A stretch of 64,000 bases of DNA from Erodium maritimum (lineage: Eukaryota > Streptophyta > Magnoliopsida > Geraniales > Geraniaceae), in contig OY997594.1 of the NCBI GenBank assembly GCA_963921825.1, positions 55,599,675 to 55,663,674 on the forward strand, given 5' to 3'. Positions 10,981 to 21,687 of this stretch are shown here, piece by piece; position 1 is the first letter of the stretch; the number at the start of each line of letters is the position of its first letter. The notes below the pieces were generated by a model. The model did no database searches. It was not told where the DNA came from and saw nothing but the letters and a program-made list of their open reading frames with translations. A program made the position numbers and the translations under genes.

Positions 10981-11608
10981 AGAAACTAACCTTATGTTGA
11001 ATTTGTGCTTCGCAACTAAAAACAAGCCGCCACCCACTTCTTCATCCATTGAGCCATTGATTAACCACCATACAAGAGGAATAGGCAAATCATCAGTTCC
11101 AGCATGCCATTTACACCTCTGCTTCTCCTAAAATCAAAGGCCAAGCATTTGCACTGTTTGGATCGATCACACATCCCATACATCTTTTTTCCTCTTCATA
11201 TGGGGCCATTCATCTTATTTCAGAAGTTACTCAATCATCTGGTTCAAGTACTAGCAGCTCTGTTTTTTAGGGGTTAGGTTTCACTTTACCACCCTTTTCT
11301 TTGCATTTTGGGTTAGGTTTCACATTACTACCTTCTTTTGGTATAATTGTTGTACTACAAGTTCCTTCGAAACTTCATCCTTATATTGTCTCTGTAGCTA
11401 GAGACTTTTGTCCTCTTTTTTCAATCTTTGAAAAAAGGGAGATTTATAATATTGCTTTGCTGATCAAGAAAAAAAAAGAGGAATAGAGAAGACCCAAAAT
11501 AACTCTCTCTCTCTACGTATTGCCACCTTACATCACGAGTCAATTTGTTCTCTCCTCTTGAATTTACAGCCACCACACAAAATGGAACCAACCCCGAAAG
11601 AGATCTAT
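10981..11608. other. Unassigned; second LINE-like tail at 11240-11480
   Basis: GGGTTAGGTTTCAC occurs twice about 40 bp apart (11271 and 11309). The stretch then runs to TTTGCTGATCAAGAAAAAAAAA near 11480, again a LINE-like 3' end. 10981-11240 shows nothing recognisable. The bases just before 11609 are the insertion site of the full LINE. Confidence 0.4.
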
Positions 11609-11625
11609 TAATCTCTCAATCACTT
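11609..11625. repeat. Target-site duplication of the LINE (3' side)
   Basis: TAATCTCTCAATCACTT is present here and again, without mismatch, at 17210-17226. The two copies bracket the minus-strand LINE exactly and lie against its A-tail (T-run on plus) at this side. Confidence 0.93.
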
Positions 11626-14600
11626 TTTTTTAAAGAAAAACTGGTATTATTAAGCAATATCATTAAACACGAGACCCTGTATAGGTCCTGGTTATTAGAA
11701 CAATTCATATCTGAATTTACCCAACCCTGCGCATTACAAGCCAGCTCGTGTGCCACTTTGTTCCCTTCTCGCCGAACATGCCCAACTCGAAAGCCCAGAA
11801 TCTCCTGCAGAAGTAACTTACAATCATTAATAATACCTCCAACCGGAGCCAGTATTAACTCAGAGTTAGAAATTGCCAACAGCACGTCAAGACAGTCAGT
11901 CTCTACAATCCCCTGCTCCACCCTTTGTCCCTTATCCATCTCAGCGCCTCCCTCACCATCAGAGCCTCCACTACCTCCAAGTCTCTAATTCATGGGAATA
12001 GTAGACATCTCCACCCTACTACCACCCGACCTCATCCCTGCAAACCATTCCCCCTCCACCTCTTCCTCCCCCATCGGTGGCTCCATCAACATTCACCTTC
12101 CAAGAGCCTGCTGCTAGTCTTTGCCATTTATCCCGAGAGCCTGCACCACCTCTACTTCCAGAAACCACCACAGACTGAGCCTCCTTCCATCCTGAATAAA
12201 AGGACACCGCAACCCTAAATATAGCCTCCCCCGAGCTCTCCTTCCCATTCCACACCTTTCTATTACGAGCTCGCCAAATTTCCCAACAAACAACAGCAAA
12301 AAAATTAGACTTTTCCGGATCCAAACTACTCCAACTGAGTTCAAGACTTCCCTTCACTGACTCAGCCACATTAACATGTACTCCCTAGACCGTACTCCAT
12401 ACTTCCACTGCCTTCGGACAAGTAAATAAGGCATGCACTCCCGTCTCCTTATCTCCACAGTAAATGCACCCTGCCTAAATATCCACTTATTTTTGCCTGA
12501 GGTTTCAAGCTATCGGTAAGACATCAAAAGCCCCACTCCAAATAAAATGTTGGACTTTGGGAGGGACTTTTAATCTCCACAACTCGCGCAAGAACGAGTT
12601 TGTACCATCTTCAACCCAATTACCTCTGGCTTCCTAAAGCTCCCTGTATACCTGTCTAACCGAGTAACGCCCGTCTCTAGCTCTCCCCCAATACCAGACA
12701 TCCTCCTTTGCAACAATAATAAGAGGAATACTACAATATTAACTGCGTCTTCTGGTTGGAAAAGAGCCTGAATTACCTCAACATTCCACTCCCTCTTCCC
12801 CGGCCTCATCAACCTACTAACACGCCACTCTTCTACATGCCGAGGCACATCAACCAGCATTCCCGAACCTCCCAATAACCACGGGTCACGAGCTACCCAT
12901 GTATTCTCCCCCGATCCAATCCGTCTCCTCAAACCTCCTTTGATCAGATCCTGCGCCTCCATTATACTTCTACATATCTGGCTAGCTCCCACCAGTATCC
13001 CTGTATGTATAAAGTCAGTGAGATGATAATATTTCGCCTTAAGGAAATGAGCTACAAGACTTTCTGGTTGTTGCATCAACCGCCATCCTTGCTTCCCCAA
13101 AAGGGCAAGATTAAAATCCTGCAAATGTTTGAAACTGAGGCCTCCAGTCCACTTATGATCACATAGATTACTCCAGCTTTTCATTTAATACCCTACCCTA
13201 TCTACTGGTTATTACTCCACCAGTACTTGTTCATAACAACCTCACTTTCATGAATCAGGGTACTAGGCGATAAATAGACACTCATTTACTTAAAATCAAT
13301 TCATCCCAACTACCCAACCTTCGTTGGATTCTCTTCTTTATAAATATGAAAGCTCTATACCTGCTTCGGCCTATCATAGCAGGCAAGCCCAAATAAGTGC
13401 CAACGTCATTAACCCGATTCATCTCCAACACCTGAACAATATTGTCTCTATCTTCCTCCTTTACATTTGGGCTGAACGAAACCGATGATTTATGCACATT
13501 GACCTGCTGTCCTGATGCTCGCTCATACATACCCAATAGCTCCTTCCACCTCATCGCCTCTGCCAGCGTCGTATTCCCAAATAAGAAATTATCATCAGCA
13601 AAAAAATAAATGGGAAATTGACGGAGCATACCGAGACACTTTGTGGTCGTGTATAAGCCCCTGCCCTTCAAAACTCCCGATCAGCCTTAAAAGACCTTTC
13701 GCACAAGTGATGAACAGGTAGGGAGATAATGGATCTCCTTTCCGAATACCCCTACTCGGAGTGGTCGGCCCCACTCTTCTTCCTTCAGCCATGACCCATA
13801 ATTTAGGAGTTCTAACGCACTCCATCAATAAGGAAACCCACCGGTCGCTAAAGCCCATATTGCACAGCACCCGCTCAAAAAAATCCCAATCAATAAGGTC
13901 ATATGTTTTCTTCATATTAACCTTCAGCGCCATACAACCCCTTTTACCTTGTCTTAAATTCATCTGAGCGTGCAACACTTCACCTGAAGTAATAATATTA
14001 TCAGTAATCAGGCGCCATTGGAGGAAAGCGCTCTGGGAATCTGATATAACTTGTTGCATACAACCCTTCATCCTCAACACCATCACCTTCGTAATCACCT
14101 TGTACGTTATATTACAAAGCGTGATCGGCCTAAACTCCTCCATCCGATCCGGTTTGTTCTTCTTCGGTACCGTTACAATATTCGTGTCATTCAAGCTTGG
14201 GGGTAGCTTTCCTGACTCGAAAAATCCACAAACCAACTGCACCAAACTGTCTCCCACAATCGACCAATACTTTTGGAAGAACGCCAGGTTAAAGCCATCA
14301 GGCCTTGGACCTTTCAAAGGTAACGTACTGAATAAGGCTTTCCTCACTTCCTCCCCATTAACTGGTCGAGTCAAGTATTCATTCTGCTCTTATGTAATAG
14401 ACTGAGGTACCAGATTACTCACCTCATCAACGACCCGAGTACCTTGTCTGAATAAGTCATCAAAGTATGACCAAATCACCCCCTCCAGCCCCGTGTCCCA
14501 TCCTCTTCTAACCCCTTGATCATCAATCAGACTTGTAATCATGTTCCTCTTCCTTCTGGCTGAAGCCTTCACGATGAAATACTTGGTGTTCATGTCTCCC

Positions 14601-15840
14601 TCTTTGTACCAATGTTTCTTAGCACGCTGCTTCCACTGATCATCACGCTGCAATAATAAACCAGTCAGCTCGTGTCGTAATTGACACACTCTTTCCCCAC
14701 TTCTCATATCCCATCTTCCTTTGAGTCTATTCATCTCTGTCCTGCAGTCCTTAATTCTCTTGTTCAATTGATCCGGAGTCCCCTTAGCCCATCTCCCTAT
14801 CTGTTCTGCTGCTTGACCTAAGCGAACCCCTATGTCCGGTTCACCATCCTCTCCCCATGCTTCCCGAACCACTTCCTCACAATACAGTTTCCTGCACCAG
14901 GATTCCTCAACCCAGAACCTATAATCTCCTATCACCACCTAGTTTTGGTTCCCAAATAGTAATATAGGGGCATTGATCCGAAGTGGATAATACCCCATGG
15001 ACCATCCGAGAATTCGGATACAATCCTTCCCACCATCTATTTATCAGCGCTTTGTCCAACTGGATTTCCGTTCTACCTAGACCTCTTCTTCTAGATTTTC
15101 AAGTATACTGGTAACCCTCAATATTCAGGTCCTTCAACCCAACTTCCTCAAAAACATCTCTGAACCCTAGCAACAATGCCCCCGGGTATGCAATACCCCC
15201 TCTCATATCATCTGTAGACAAGGTATTATTCAGATCCCCTAGTAGTTCCCAATACAGCCCCGATTGCAGTCTTAAAGACCGTATCAAGTTCCATGTCTCA
15301 CCCCTCCTATCTCTTCTGGACTCACCATAAAAACCTCTCACTCTGATCAACCGTTCCTCAACATTCAAAAACTCGATGTCTATATGATTTGGAGAGAAAG
15401 TTTTCAACATCCCTTCCTCCTTATTTCTCCAAAACATTTCCAGTCCCCCTTTATTACAAGCGGCCTAAAAAAAAGCCCCTTCCATTCCCAATCTGATCTT
15501 TAAATTATCAATATAAAACTTCTTGCACATAGTTTCAAATAAAAAGATTACCTCGGGTTTCTTTTGAGTTACAAACTCGATGAGGAACTGTGTCGCCTAG
15601 GGGATCCCAAGCCCCCGGCAGTTCCATGCCAAAAGAATCATTGGGACAGGCGGGGCTGCTTAGCAACCCTCTCCAACTCCTTCGGCTCCACTTCTTATGA
15701 ATCAGGAACCAGAGTAGTTCCAAAATCCACTGTTTGCTCACCGGTATCGAATCTCCTCTTTCCCAATGTTGAAGCTTTGTTATTTCCAAGGGTCGGGGTG
15801 CTACGAGATAGCCTCTCCCTGGTCCTTGCAACCCTTCTGA
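11626..15840 (-). pseudogene. LINE ORF2: endonuclease, reverse transcriptase, RNase H (broken)
   Basis: Recognisable pieces in order are an endonuclease with HIDIEFLNVEERLIRVRGFYG and ELLGDLNNTLS, a reverse transcriptase with GIRKGDPLSPYLF and the catalytic FFADDNFLFG, the AYLGLPAMIGRS-type thumb (here TYLGLPAMIGRSR), a zf-RVT type segment, and a plant RNase H with VDGATDGGG and VGHVRREGNKVAHELA. The pieces lie in different frames, so at least five disruptions separate them. An RNase H at the C terminus is typical of a large plant L1 subgroup. Confidence 0.85.
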
Positions 15841-16088
15841 ACTTCTGAGTACCTCTGCTTCTCCCCACTTCTATCGATTCAGATTCTGAAATGTTCTCCT
15901 CTCTTTCACCCTGCACCCCTTCCACATCCGACCCAATTCCATCCACTAGAATTCTATTCAAGTTCACTCGCCCCTCAGTATTGCTTCCCCTTCTCGCCTG
16001 AACCAATCACCTTCAGCAACACTGACAGGTTCAGAAGATACATTGTCACCTTCCTCTTATCCATTTTGATCAGACCCGCGGGTCTTAC

Positions 16089-17036
16089 TCAACCCATCAC
16101 CAGACCTCCCTCTGTTTTCCAACGGTGTCTATCTGCGTCTCCAGTCTCTAGAGGATCTGCTAGGTGAGAGATTCCTCCTGGAACTGGCATCCTCAACCCA
16201 TTAATCCTTCGTTCACTATTACTCCTCCATTCGCTGCTATTATCCCTAGCTTTTGTTTGACCGGTTCTTCTAACTAGAGCACTCGAACGCATGAAGTCCC
16301 CGTACGGCAGAATTTCCGGCTCCTTCCCTGCTTCCGCATATTCACACTCCTTTACCGTATGACTAATCTGGGTGCAACAGTAGCAGAAATCATGCATGCG
16401 CTCATACCTCAGACCCACCCAAGTAGCCTCAGTGTCATCACTCAACCTCGCCTTCACCCTTCTTCTCAGAGGCTTATTAACATCCCATCTGATTCTGAAT
16501 CGCAGAAATTCCTCCCTTGCATGTCCATCATCATTAACATCGGCCTCCACAAACTTCCCTAACATATTCCCAATTCTCTTCCCAACTGGTTCAGTCCTAG
16601 CTATAAATGGGAGGTTCGACATCTGCACCCATAACATTGTTTCATCGAACACAATGTTGTCTGGGTTCTCCGCCGTGTCATAAACCTTCAGTAGCAGCAA
16701 CGACTTATTGAACCACCATGGCTCAAGTTCCATCACTCTCTGTCAAGCTCTCTCAAAGGGAAAGAAGAACCCAAACACCGATGGAGCCAACGCCTCGACC
16801 TTCAAATCTGGTTCATCCCAGATCCTCATCAAAACCTCTTTGAAGATCTTCTTATTGAATCCCTTTCTCGTCAGAAGCTTTTCGGCGAGTCCGTATTTAT
16901 ATTTCTCTACACCTTTCTCCAACTCGCTTGCCGGGATGAAAATCTCCTCTTCTTCATCTTCTATTACAATCCCCCCAATCAGTTCCTCCAACTCAGCAAT
17001 ACCCAGATCCTTATTTTGTGATCGGACCTGAGCCAT
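16089..17036 (-). pseudogene. LINE ORF1: DUF4283 and CCHC knuckle, one internal stop
   Basis: The protein starts MAQVRSQNKDLGIAELEELI at 17036. A stop after ...FPFERA (about 16743) splits the DUF4283 domain; the frame resumes at once with MELEPWWFNKSLLLL, the conserved end of that domain. The knuckle CYCCTQISHTVKEC fits C-x2-C-x4-H-x4-C. The C-terminal part is polar and Arg-rich, as usual for this nucleic-acid-binding, gag-like ORF1. The frame is lost near 16089. Confidence 0.85.
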
Positions 17037-17209
17037 AATGTAGAAACCTCTGTCATTGCCAGAATTCTCCGTCTATCCACTGCCCCTTGCTGGACTGTAG
17101 AAAGTTGGCGCTGCCTTCATACGAACCTATCAGAAACGACAAACCTTAAACTTTAGTTTCTCGAGCAAAGTATTATTTTGAGATTGAATTTAATTTAATT
17201 TTTTTAGAA

Positions 17210-17226
17210 TAATCTCTCAATCACTT
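17210..17226. repeat. Target-site duplication of the LINE (5' side)
   Basis: The second exact copy of the 17-bp duplication. Host sequence resumes with GATCCTTTAATAAATC. The presence of two intact copies sets the LINE 5' end at 17209, so this copy was not 5'-truncated at insertion. Confidence 0.93.
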
Positions 17227-17615
17227 GATCCTTTAATAAATCATCATACAAGAATACATGGGAAGAAGAACCTCTGTCTTTGCTTGTTTTGCTGCCGCCT
17301 CCCACAAGAATAAGAGCATGAACAACAGAAAGGACCTTGGTCAGGGAGTGAGAGTGCAGAACTTGTGCTGACTGGACAAAAGTGAGGGAGTGGGAGTGTA
17401 GAAAAGTGGGTGTTTTGCAACAGAAAGGACCTTGAGGTCCTGGGAGTGCAGAACAGTGCTGACTGGATTATTATTTGATATTTTCCTGTTTTATTTAATT
17501 CGTTATCAGAAACCGTTTAATTTAGTCATAATTTAAACAATTTTGGAAATAAATAATTAATGACATTCGATAATTAATAAATTCAACACGAATATAAATG
17601 AACTTCTAATTTTAT

Positions 17616-17774
17616 TCAACCCCTTTTAATACAACCCAAAAAAAACCAGCTCCAAGAGCACAAACGACTACTTGTCGTCATGGAAACCAGCTCCAAATTG
17701 ATCCCATAAGTGCTCCAAACCAGCTCCTCGTACGTCATCTCCTCAGCGTCGGACATAACCTCGTCGTCGGACAT
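17616..17774 (-). pseudogene. Short acidic ORF kept inside the Harbinger-like element
   Basis: A 52-residue frame that starts MSDDEVMSDAEEMTYEEL and ends in low-complexity sequence before the stop. The acidic start resembles the first residues of proteins encoded by plant Harbinger-type elements, but it is too short to name. A TATA box lies 82 bases upstream. I read it as the 5' remnant of the parent element's gene after an internal deletion. Confidence 0.35.
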
Positions 17775-17855
17775 TTTCAAAAATAGCGAGTAGGAAGTGA
17801 GAATGAAAGAGTGAAAGTAGAGAATGGTTTGACAAAAATGAGGAATGAGGTTGGG

Positions 17856-17864
17856 TATTTATAG
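17856..17864 (-). promoter_or_regulatory. TATA box of the Harbinger-like element
   Basis: CTATAAATA on the minus strand, followed by CCCAACCTC. It is 82 bases upstream of the ATG at 17774, a normal plant spacing. Confidence 0.5.
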
Positions 17865-18141
17865 GGTTCATTTTATCTGATTTTTGAATTAAAAAAAATA
17901 GCCGTTGGAGTTGACCGTTGCCAACGGTCGGGACACGTGGCGGCACCAGGCGCTGCCAGAGAGGGCGCGTCCAGCGCGCTCGGCCAGCCAGACGGGAGCG
18001 GGAGCGGGAGAATGGGGAGCGGGAGCGCGAGAATGGGGAGCGGGACCGCGATTTTTCGCGTCTGCAGCGGACCGGCCAACGGCTAGTGTTCCCGGCGCGC
18101 ACGGAGCGGGGAGCGGGAGCGACCCGTTGTGCCTGCTCTAA

Positions 18142-18674
18142 GACAACCCCTCATTTTCCCCTTATTCCCAACATAACTTAATGGGTTTAAGTTGGGCCAA
18201 GATATGGGCCTCTTGGACCAGTGGGCTTTTGAGCCAAAAAAATACAATTCTATGGTCGGGTTATACAAATCTTCCTCTTTTACCTCAGATACAGGTGAAA
18301 CTGCATGTTTGGGATTGCGCCTAGGCAATAGGCAATCTAAGGTCATTGAGCTTGAAGGAATATAGTCGCTCAAGGACATTCGTAACGGAAATTGGTCATT
18401 GGTGCACAACCTTTCTTATGGGGAGGTGACTTATCATGACCAGAAACTCTCTAAATGAGTAACCAATGACCTCTCGTAGTCGTAGCTGCTGTTGTTTCTA
18501 CTGCATTTTAAGTTTGGGATACAGAGTTTTAATCTTATGGGAGATTGCATGCAGATATTGTACAAGATTTACCCAACAAAATGTATAGTATAATGAAGGA
18601 AACTTTTACAAATGATAAGAACCTCAACATAAATGAATTATAAACAAATAAATCCAAGGATGCATGATATATTC
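18142..18674. other. Intergenic, 3' flank of the small gene; nothing recognised
   Basis: No sustained frame, terminal repeat or RNA gene could be seen. The part near 18600-18674 is AT-rich and probably holds the 3' UTR of the minus-strand gene that ends at 18675. Confidence 0.4.
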
Positions 18675-18887
18675 TCACAAATGAGAATATCTGGCCCCAA
18701 TAGGAAAGTAGGACATGGGAATCGGAGCGCTTGTCTTGGACTTGTTTTTGGTGCTTGATTTGGCTACACCACCACCATGCCCTGGCCTTGCTTTCACTTG
18801 CCTTGTGCTACCATCTCCTTCACATGCAACCTTGCTCGAATCAGAGAAGCATCCAAATAAACGAGACATATACATCGTCACGGCCAT
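18675..18887 (-). CDS. Small conserved-looking plant protein, 70 residues
   Basis: An intronless frame of 70 residues that starts MAVTMYMSRLFGCFSDSSK and ends PIPMSYFPIGARYSHL. The middle is Gly/Lys/Ser-rich and basic. The closing PIPMSYFP block with a final leucine resembles an uncharacterised family of short plant proteins as I recall it; no function is known to me. There is no signal peptide or membrane segment; the Cys pair (C13, C22) is not diagnostic. The first ATG is chosen because a clear TATA box lies about 100 bases upstream (18986-18995); an internal Met at residue 7 (MSRLFGC) could also serve and fits the family start better. An upstream exon cannot be excluded. Confidence 0.65.
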   Translation of the reverse strand: MAVTMYMSRLFGCFSDSSKVACEGDGSTRQVKARPGHGGGVAKSSTKNKSKTSAPIPMSYFPIGARYSHL

Positions 18888-18985
18888 TCTCCAGATACTA
18901 CAACTGTAAGCTCAACAAATCAATACAAGTTGGATCTTGTACTAGTGAATGAAGCTAATTGTTGCAATAGCATCCATATCTCACT

Positions 18986-18995
18986 CTATATATAG
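18986..18995 (-). promoter_or_regulatory. TATA box for the 70-residue protein gene
   Basis: CTATATATAG, about 100 bases before the ATG at 18887. This would give a 5' UTR of about 70 bases. Confidence 0.55.
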
Positions 18996-19440
18996 AACCG
19001 AAGATGATGATGTTGCTCCTACAAGTATCGAGGATGTTGCGTGGATAGGAAGAGAAAGGACGACTCTCATACTTGTGAATTGATATTGTATATATACATT
19101 GGACCCAAGTTGCTTAATTAACAACAGTGACGTGTGAGGATTTACCTGGGGAGGAAGTTGTCAAAGGTGAGGGGTGCATGAATATTATTGGAGCCGAGGT
19201 CATTTTCGACGAGGGTAGAAAAATCGACCATGGAAACGGTCATATATGGTGGTAACATGAACTTACTTTGTTGCTCGACATACGTTTATGTCGTATACTT
19301 TTCCACCTAACCCCCATGACATAATTTATTTTACTTATGGCGTAAGTCAAGGACGGAGGGTAAGATTGTTCATATGGGGCATGTTTCCAAATCCATGGGG
19401 TTTACCGTCAACTTTTGCCAAGACGAAATAATCAACATAT
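18996..19440. other. Intergenic; upstream region of the small gene
   Basis: No gene, repeat or RNA recognised. The sequence should include the promoter of the minus-strand gene at 18675-18887. Confidence 0.4.
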
Positions 19441-19650
19441 TTGAGAATGTAACATAATGTTGGAGCTTTTCAGCTTCAGTTCTCAGTTTTTGTTGCTTTC
19501 GTGCTGTTTTGGTTTGGTGTTTCTTTCTTTGTTAGTATCCTAGTGACGTCCTTTAGATCTTTCTTCTTCCCTTTCCTGTACCATCTCTTTGAAGGTCTTT
19601 GATCTTGGGTGGATTAAAACCGTTATTTTTGCTGATAACAAAACAATTAT
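19441..19650 (+). mobile_element. Short LINE 3' tail remnant
   Basis: T-rich sequence (TTTTGGTTTGGTGTTTC, then TTAGTATCCTAG) that ends TTTTTGCTGATAACAAAAC near 19640. This matches the style of the other LINE ends in the window (GCTGATCAAGAAA, CATTGATAAAAAAAA). It is heavily 5'-truncated and has no clear target duplication. Confidence 0.45.
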
Positions 19651-19865
19651 ATTAGCCTTACACTTATCGAATTGATAATTATCAAACTAATTATTCCAAT
19701 CAAAACATGCAGAAGAATTTAGTTCATTCTCCGATCTTTGATTTCAAAGAAACAAGAAGAAGAACCACATCATCATCTTCCTAGACAATTCGGAAGCTGT
19801 AAAAAATGTATTCGCTTATAATCTTGTACATATGATTTGAGTAAATTAATTAAACAAGACGTTAA

Positions 19866-20561
19866 TCACTCAATGGCTGCAATGGCGAGACAATTGTTGG
19901 CCAACTTTTTAAGTCTAGTAGTGATTTGAGCGATAGGAGAGTCACGGCCGGACTCTTGGAATGCGTCGTCGCATGTCCCAAAATAAGACATAGCACCGCT
20001 AATCCTGATCCTGGCCGTGGCCATGTCGTTGGTGGCCAACGCCTTGGTCGCCTTCTTTAGCTCGTCCTGGCAATCCTTGAACATTTTAGAGCAAACTTTG
20101 TAGCTCTTGGAGTTCCTGGGATCTTTTTTATCGGCGCCGTTGCTCGCTTTCACGGCCTGCTTCGATTCTGCCGCGACAACTTGGATCTCCTTGAGGAGTG
20201 CAGTCTTGGGGGTCACCTTCTCGTCCGCTCCCAATTTCGGACCAATGGTTTCTAGGCAGAGTTTTGCGTGTTCTGTTTTCTTGCATATGTCTCCGAGCCC
20301 CCCAGTTCCTCCTCCTCTTCTTTTCTTATTCTGTTTCGGTTCGCGTTCGGGTTCGCGTTCGGGTTCTGACTGTTCGTCTGGTTCAAAAGATTCGTCCGCT
20401 ATGGGTGCAGCTTCAGGGAAGGCAGATGGGTCTTCGACAACGGATGATATTGGGTTTGTCGAGAGAGGAGGGTACGTTATGTTGCGATGTACGCATATGG
20501 CTTTTGCGCAGAGGAATATGGAAGAAAGGGGAATTAGGATGATTAGAATTTGGAGCTTCAT
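19866..20561 (-). CDS. PMEI-domain secreted protein (pectin methylesterase / invertase inhibitor family)
   Basis: An intronless 231-residue protein. Residues 1-21 form a signal peptide (hydrophobic LQILIILIPLSSIFLCAKA). Residues about 55-90 are an unusual charged linker with repeated SEPEREPEREPK and a Gly run (RRGGGTGG). Residues 91-226 are the PMEI four-helix domain with the four expected cysteines: C93 and C102 in the N-terminal hairpin, C164 and C197 (YFGTCDDAF) in the bundle. The family binds pectin methylesterases or invertases in the wall or vacuole; sequence alone does not say which. Usual members are about 170-210 residues, and the extra length here is the linker. The ATG at 20561 directly precedes the signal peptide. 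The frame is fully open and codon use looks normal. Expression and partner enzyme are unknown. Confidence 0.88.
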   Translation of the reverse strand: MKLQILIILIPLSSIFLCAKAICVHRNITYPPLSTNPISSVVEDPSAFPEAAPIADESFEPDEQSEPEREPEREPKQNKKRRGGGTGGLGDICKKTEHAKLCLETIGPKLGADEKVTPKTALLKEIQVVAAESKQAVKASNGADKKDPRNSKSYKVCSKMFKDCQDELKKATKALATNDMATARIRISGAMSYFGTCDDAFQESGRDSPIAQITTRLKKLANNCLAIAAIE

Positions 20562-21687
20562 TTTCTTTTCCTCTTCCCCAATTGATGCCTCGTACTTTTT
20601 TGATGAATTTGAGGGAAAAAAGATTGACGTGGAGAGAGAGGCTTTTGTTTAGGATGGGTATGGTGATGCTTGAAAGTGTGGCTTTCATGCACAACTTGCG
20701 ATAAGTGCATCTATTTTTACACAACTGCCCTATTCTAAGGGGTTATCTTAATGTTGGAGATTAAATATTACAACACTATCAAGTTTGAGCGTAATGTTGT
20801 AGTCCCTGATGTGGATGCAATGGTTGATGATCAACATACATTCGATAAGGCCAAAAAGGACAATAGGTTCATCCACGAGTTGAACATTTTTAGTGATGCA
20901 ACAATCTCTGCCTCTACCTCTCGTGCATTTGGTGCTTCCTTCTCTGCCCCGAATGAACACCCATAAATGGCATATGCTTGTAACAAAGCATAAAAGGCAT
21001 TTAACATTGGAATATACCTGGTTAAGGATGTTGCGGTCAAAACGATATGTTCGTAGGTATAGTGAAAACACAATCAATGGAATGTTAGACAACTCCGAAC
21101 CAATGGAATGTTAGACCGCTTCTTTCAATGTAGCATGTGTCCTTAGGTAAAGACCCATTATTCTGGCTACAAGGTAGTGTAAGTTACTAAGATTTACGCT
21201 CATTCCTTACTACTTTTCTTTATCCAATGTCATCTAATATTGTCTGAAAAAACCCCATGTAGTCCGGTGTGTCTGACCATACCAGATTAACTTCGACCTT
21301 ACTTGAGATTTTTTGGACTATATCTGACTAAGATAGACCATATCCAGAACAAATTTCTAACAACAAAAGTAATAGAAATCAATATGTTTTACACATATCA
21401 ATGAAACTTGTAATTTGTTAAGAAAACAAGTACATAGAACATATACAAACAAACAATGTAAGTGTTAGACACTTATTTAGACCCCTCCCTTCCAACGTAC
21501 TAAGACATCTTATATTAGTTTTGCACATCTGACTTTCTGAGAGGTGATTGTATACTTCATCATCAGGCAAGAACCTATTGGACAATTATTGTTTTTACTC
21601 ATCTATTAATTCATAACTGGGCTTGTGGCCTCTTTAGATATTATTAACCTTTGTTTTTGTTTAGCATATTGGCGTTCATGTGAGAAT
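20562..21687. other. Intergenic, upstream of the PMEI-domain gene
   Basis: The part next to 20561 should hold the promoter; no clear TATA box was found. An RY-type CATGCA word lies near 20688. Opposed reading frames of about 70-115 codons at 20748-21092 match no family I know and are not called as genes. A short direct repeat, AATGGAATGTTAGAC, occurs at 21078 and 21102. Confidence 0.4.

Larger units (their letters stand above)
11626..17209 (-). mobile_element. L1-type LINE with RNase H, near full length
   Basis: A 5584-bp element between perfect 17-bp target duplications, with a short A-tail at 11626 on the minus strand. Order on the minus strand: ORF1 with DUF4283 and a CCHC knuckle (17036-16089), then ORF2 with an APE-type endonuclease (about 15840-15099), linker (14938-14390), reverse transcriptase (14374-13282), zf-RVT region (13184-12570) and an RVT_3-type RNase H (12369-11616). 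All expected parts are present in the expected order, so it is structurally complete, but both ORFs carry several stops and frame changes and it is not coding competent as it stands. The perfect duplication suggests a moderate rather than ancient age. Confidence 0.92.
17314..18138 (-). mobile_element. PIF/Harbinger-like deletion derivative (825 bp)
   Basis: The left end GAGCATGAACAACAG and the reverse complement of the right end GAGCAGGCACAACGG form an imperfect terminal inverted repeat (12 of 15). Both ends are flanked by TAA (17311-17313 and 18139-18141), the three-base duplication of PIF/Harbinger transposons. Inside, on the minus strand, are a good TATA box (17856-17864) and a short acidic reading frame (17774-17616). 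The right half holds GC-rich repeats (GAGCGGGAGCG words, 17996-18060). No transposase catalytic domain remains, so movement would need a helper. Confidence 0.75.

Noticed and set aside
20748-21114. Overlapping frames on both strands upstream of the PMEI gene
   Set aside because: No known domain, no splice pattern and opposed frames of equal quality; left as unassigned.
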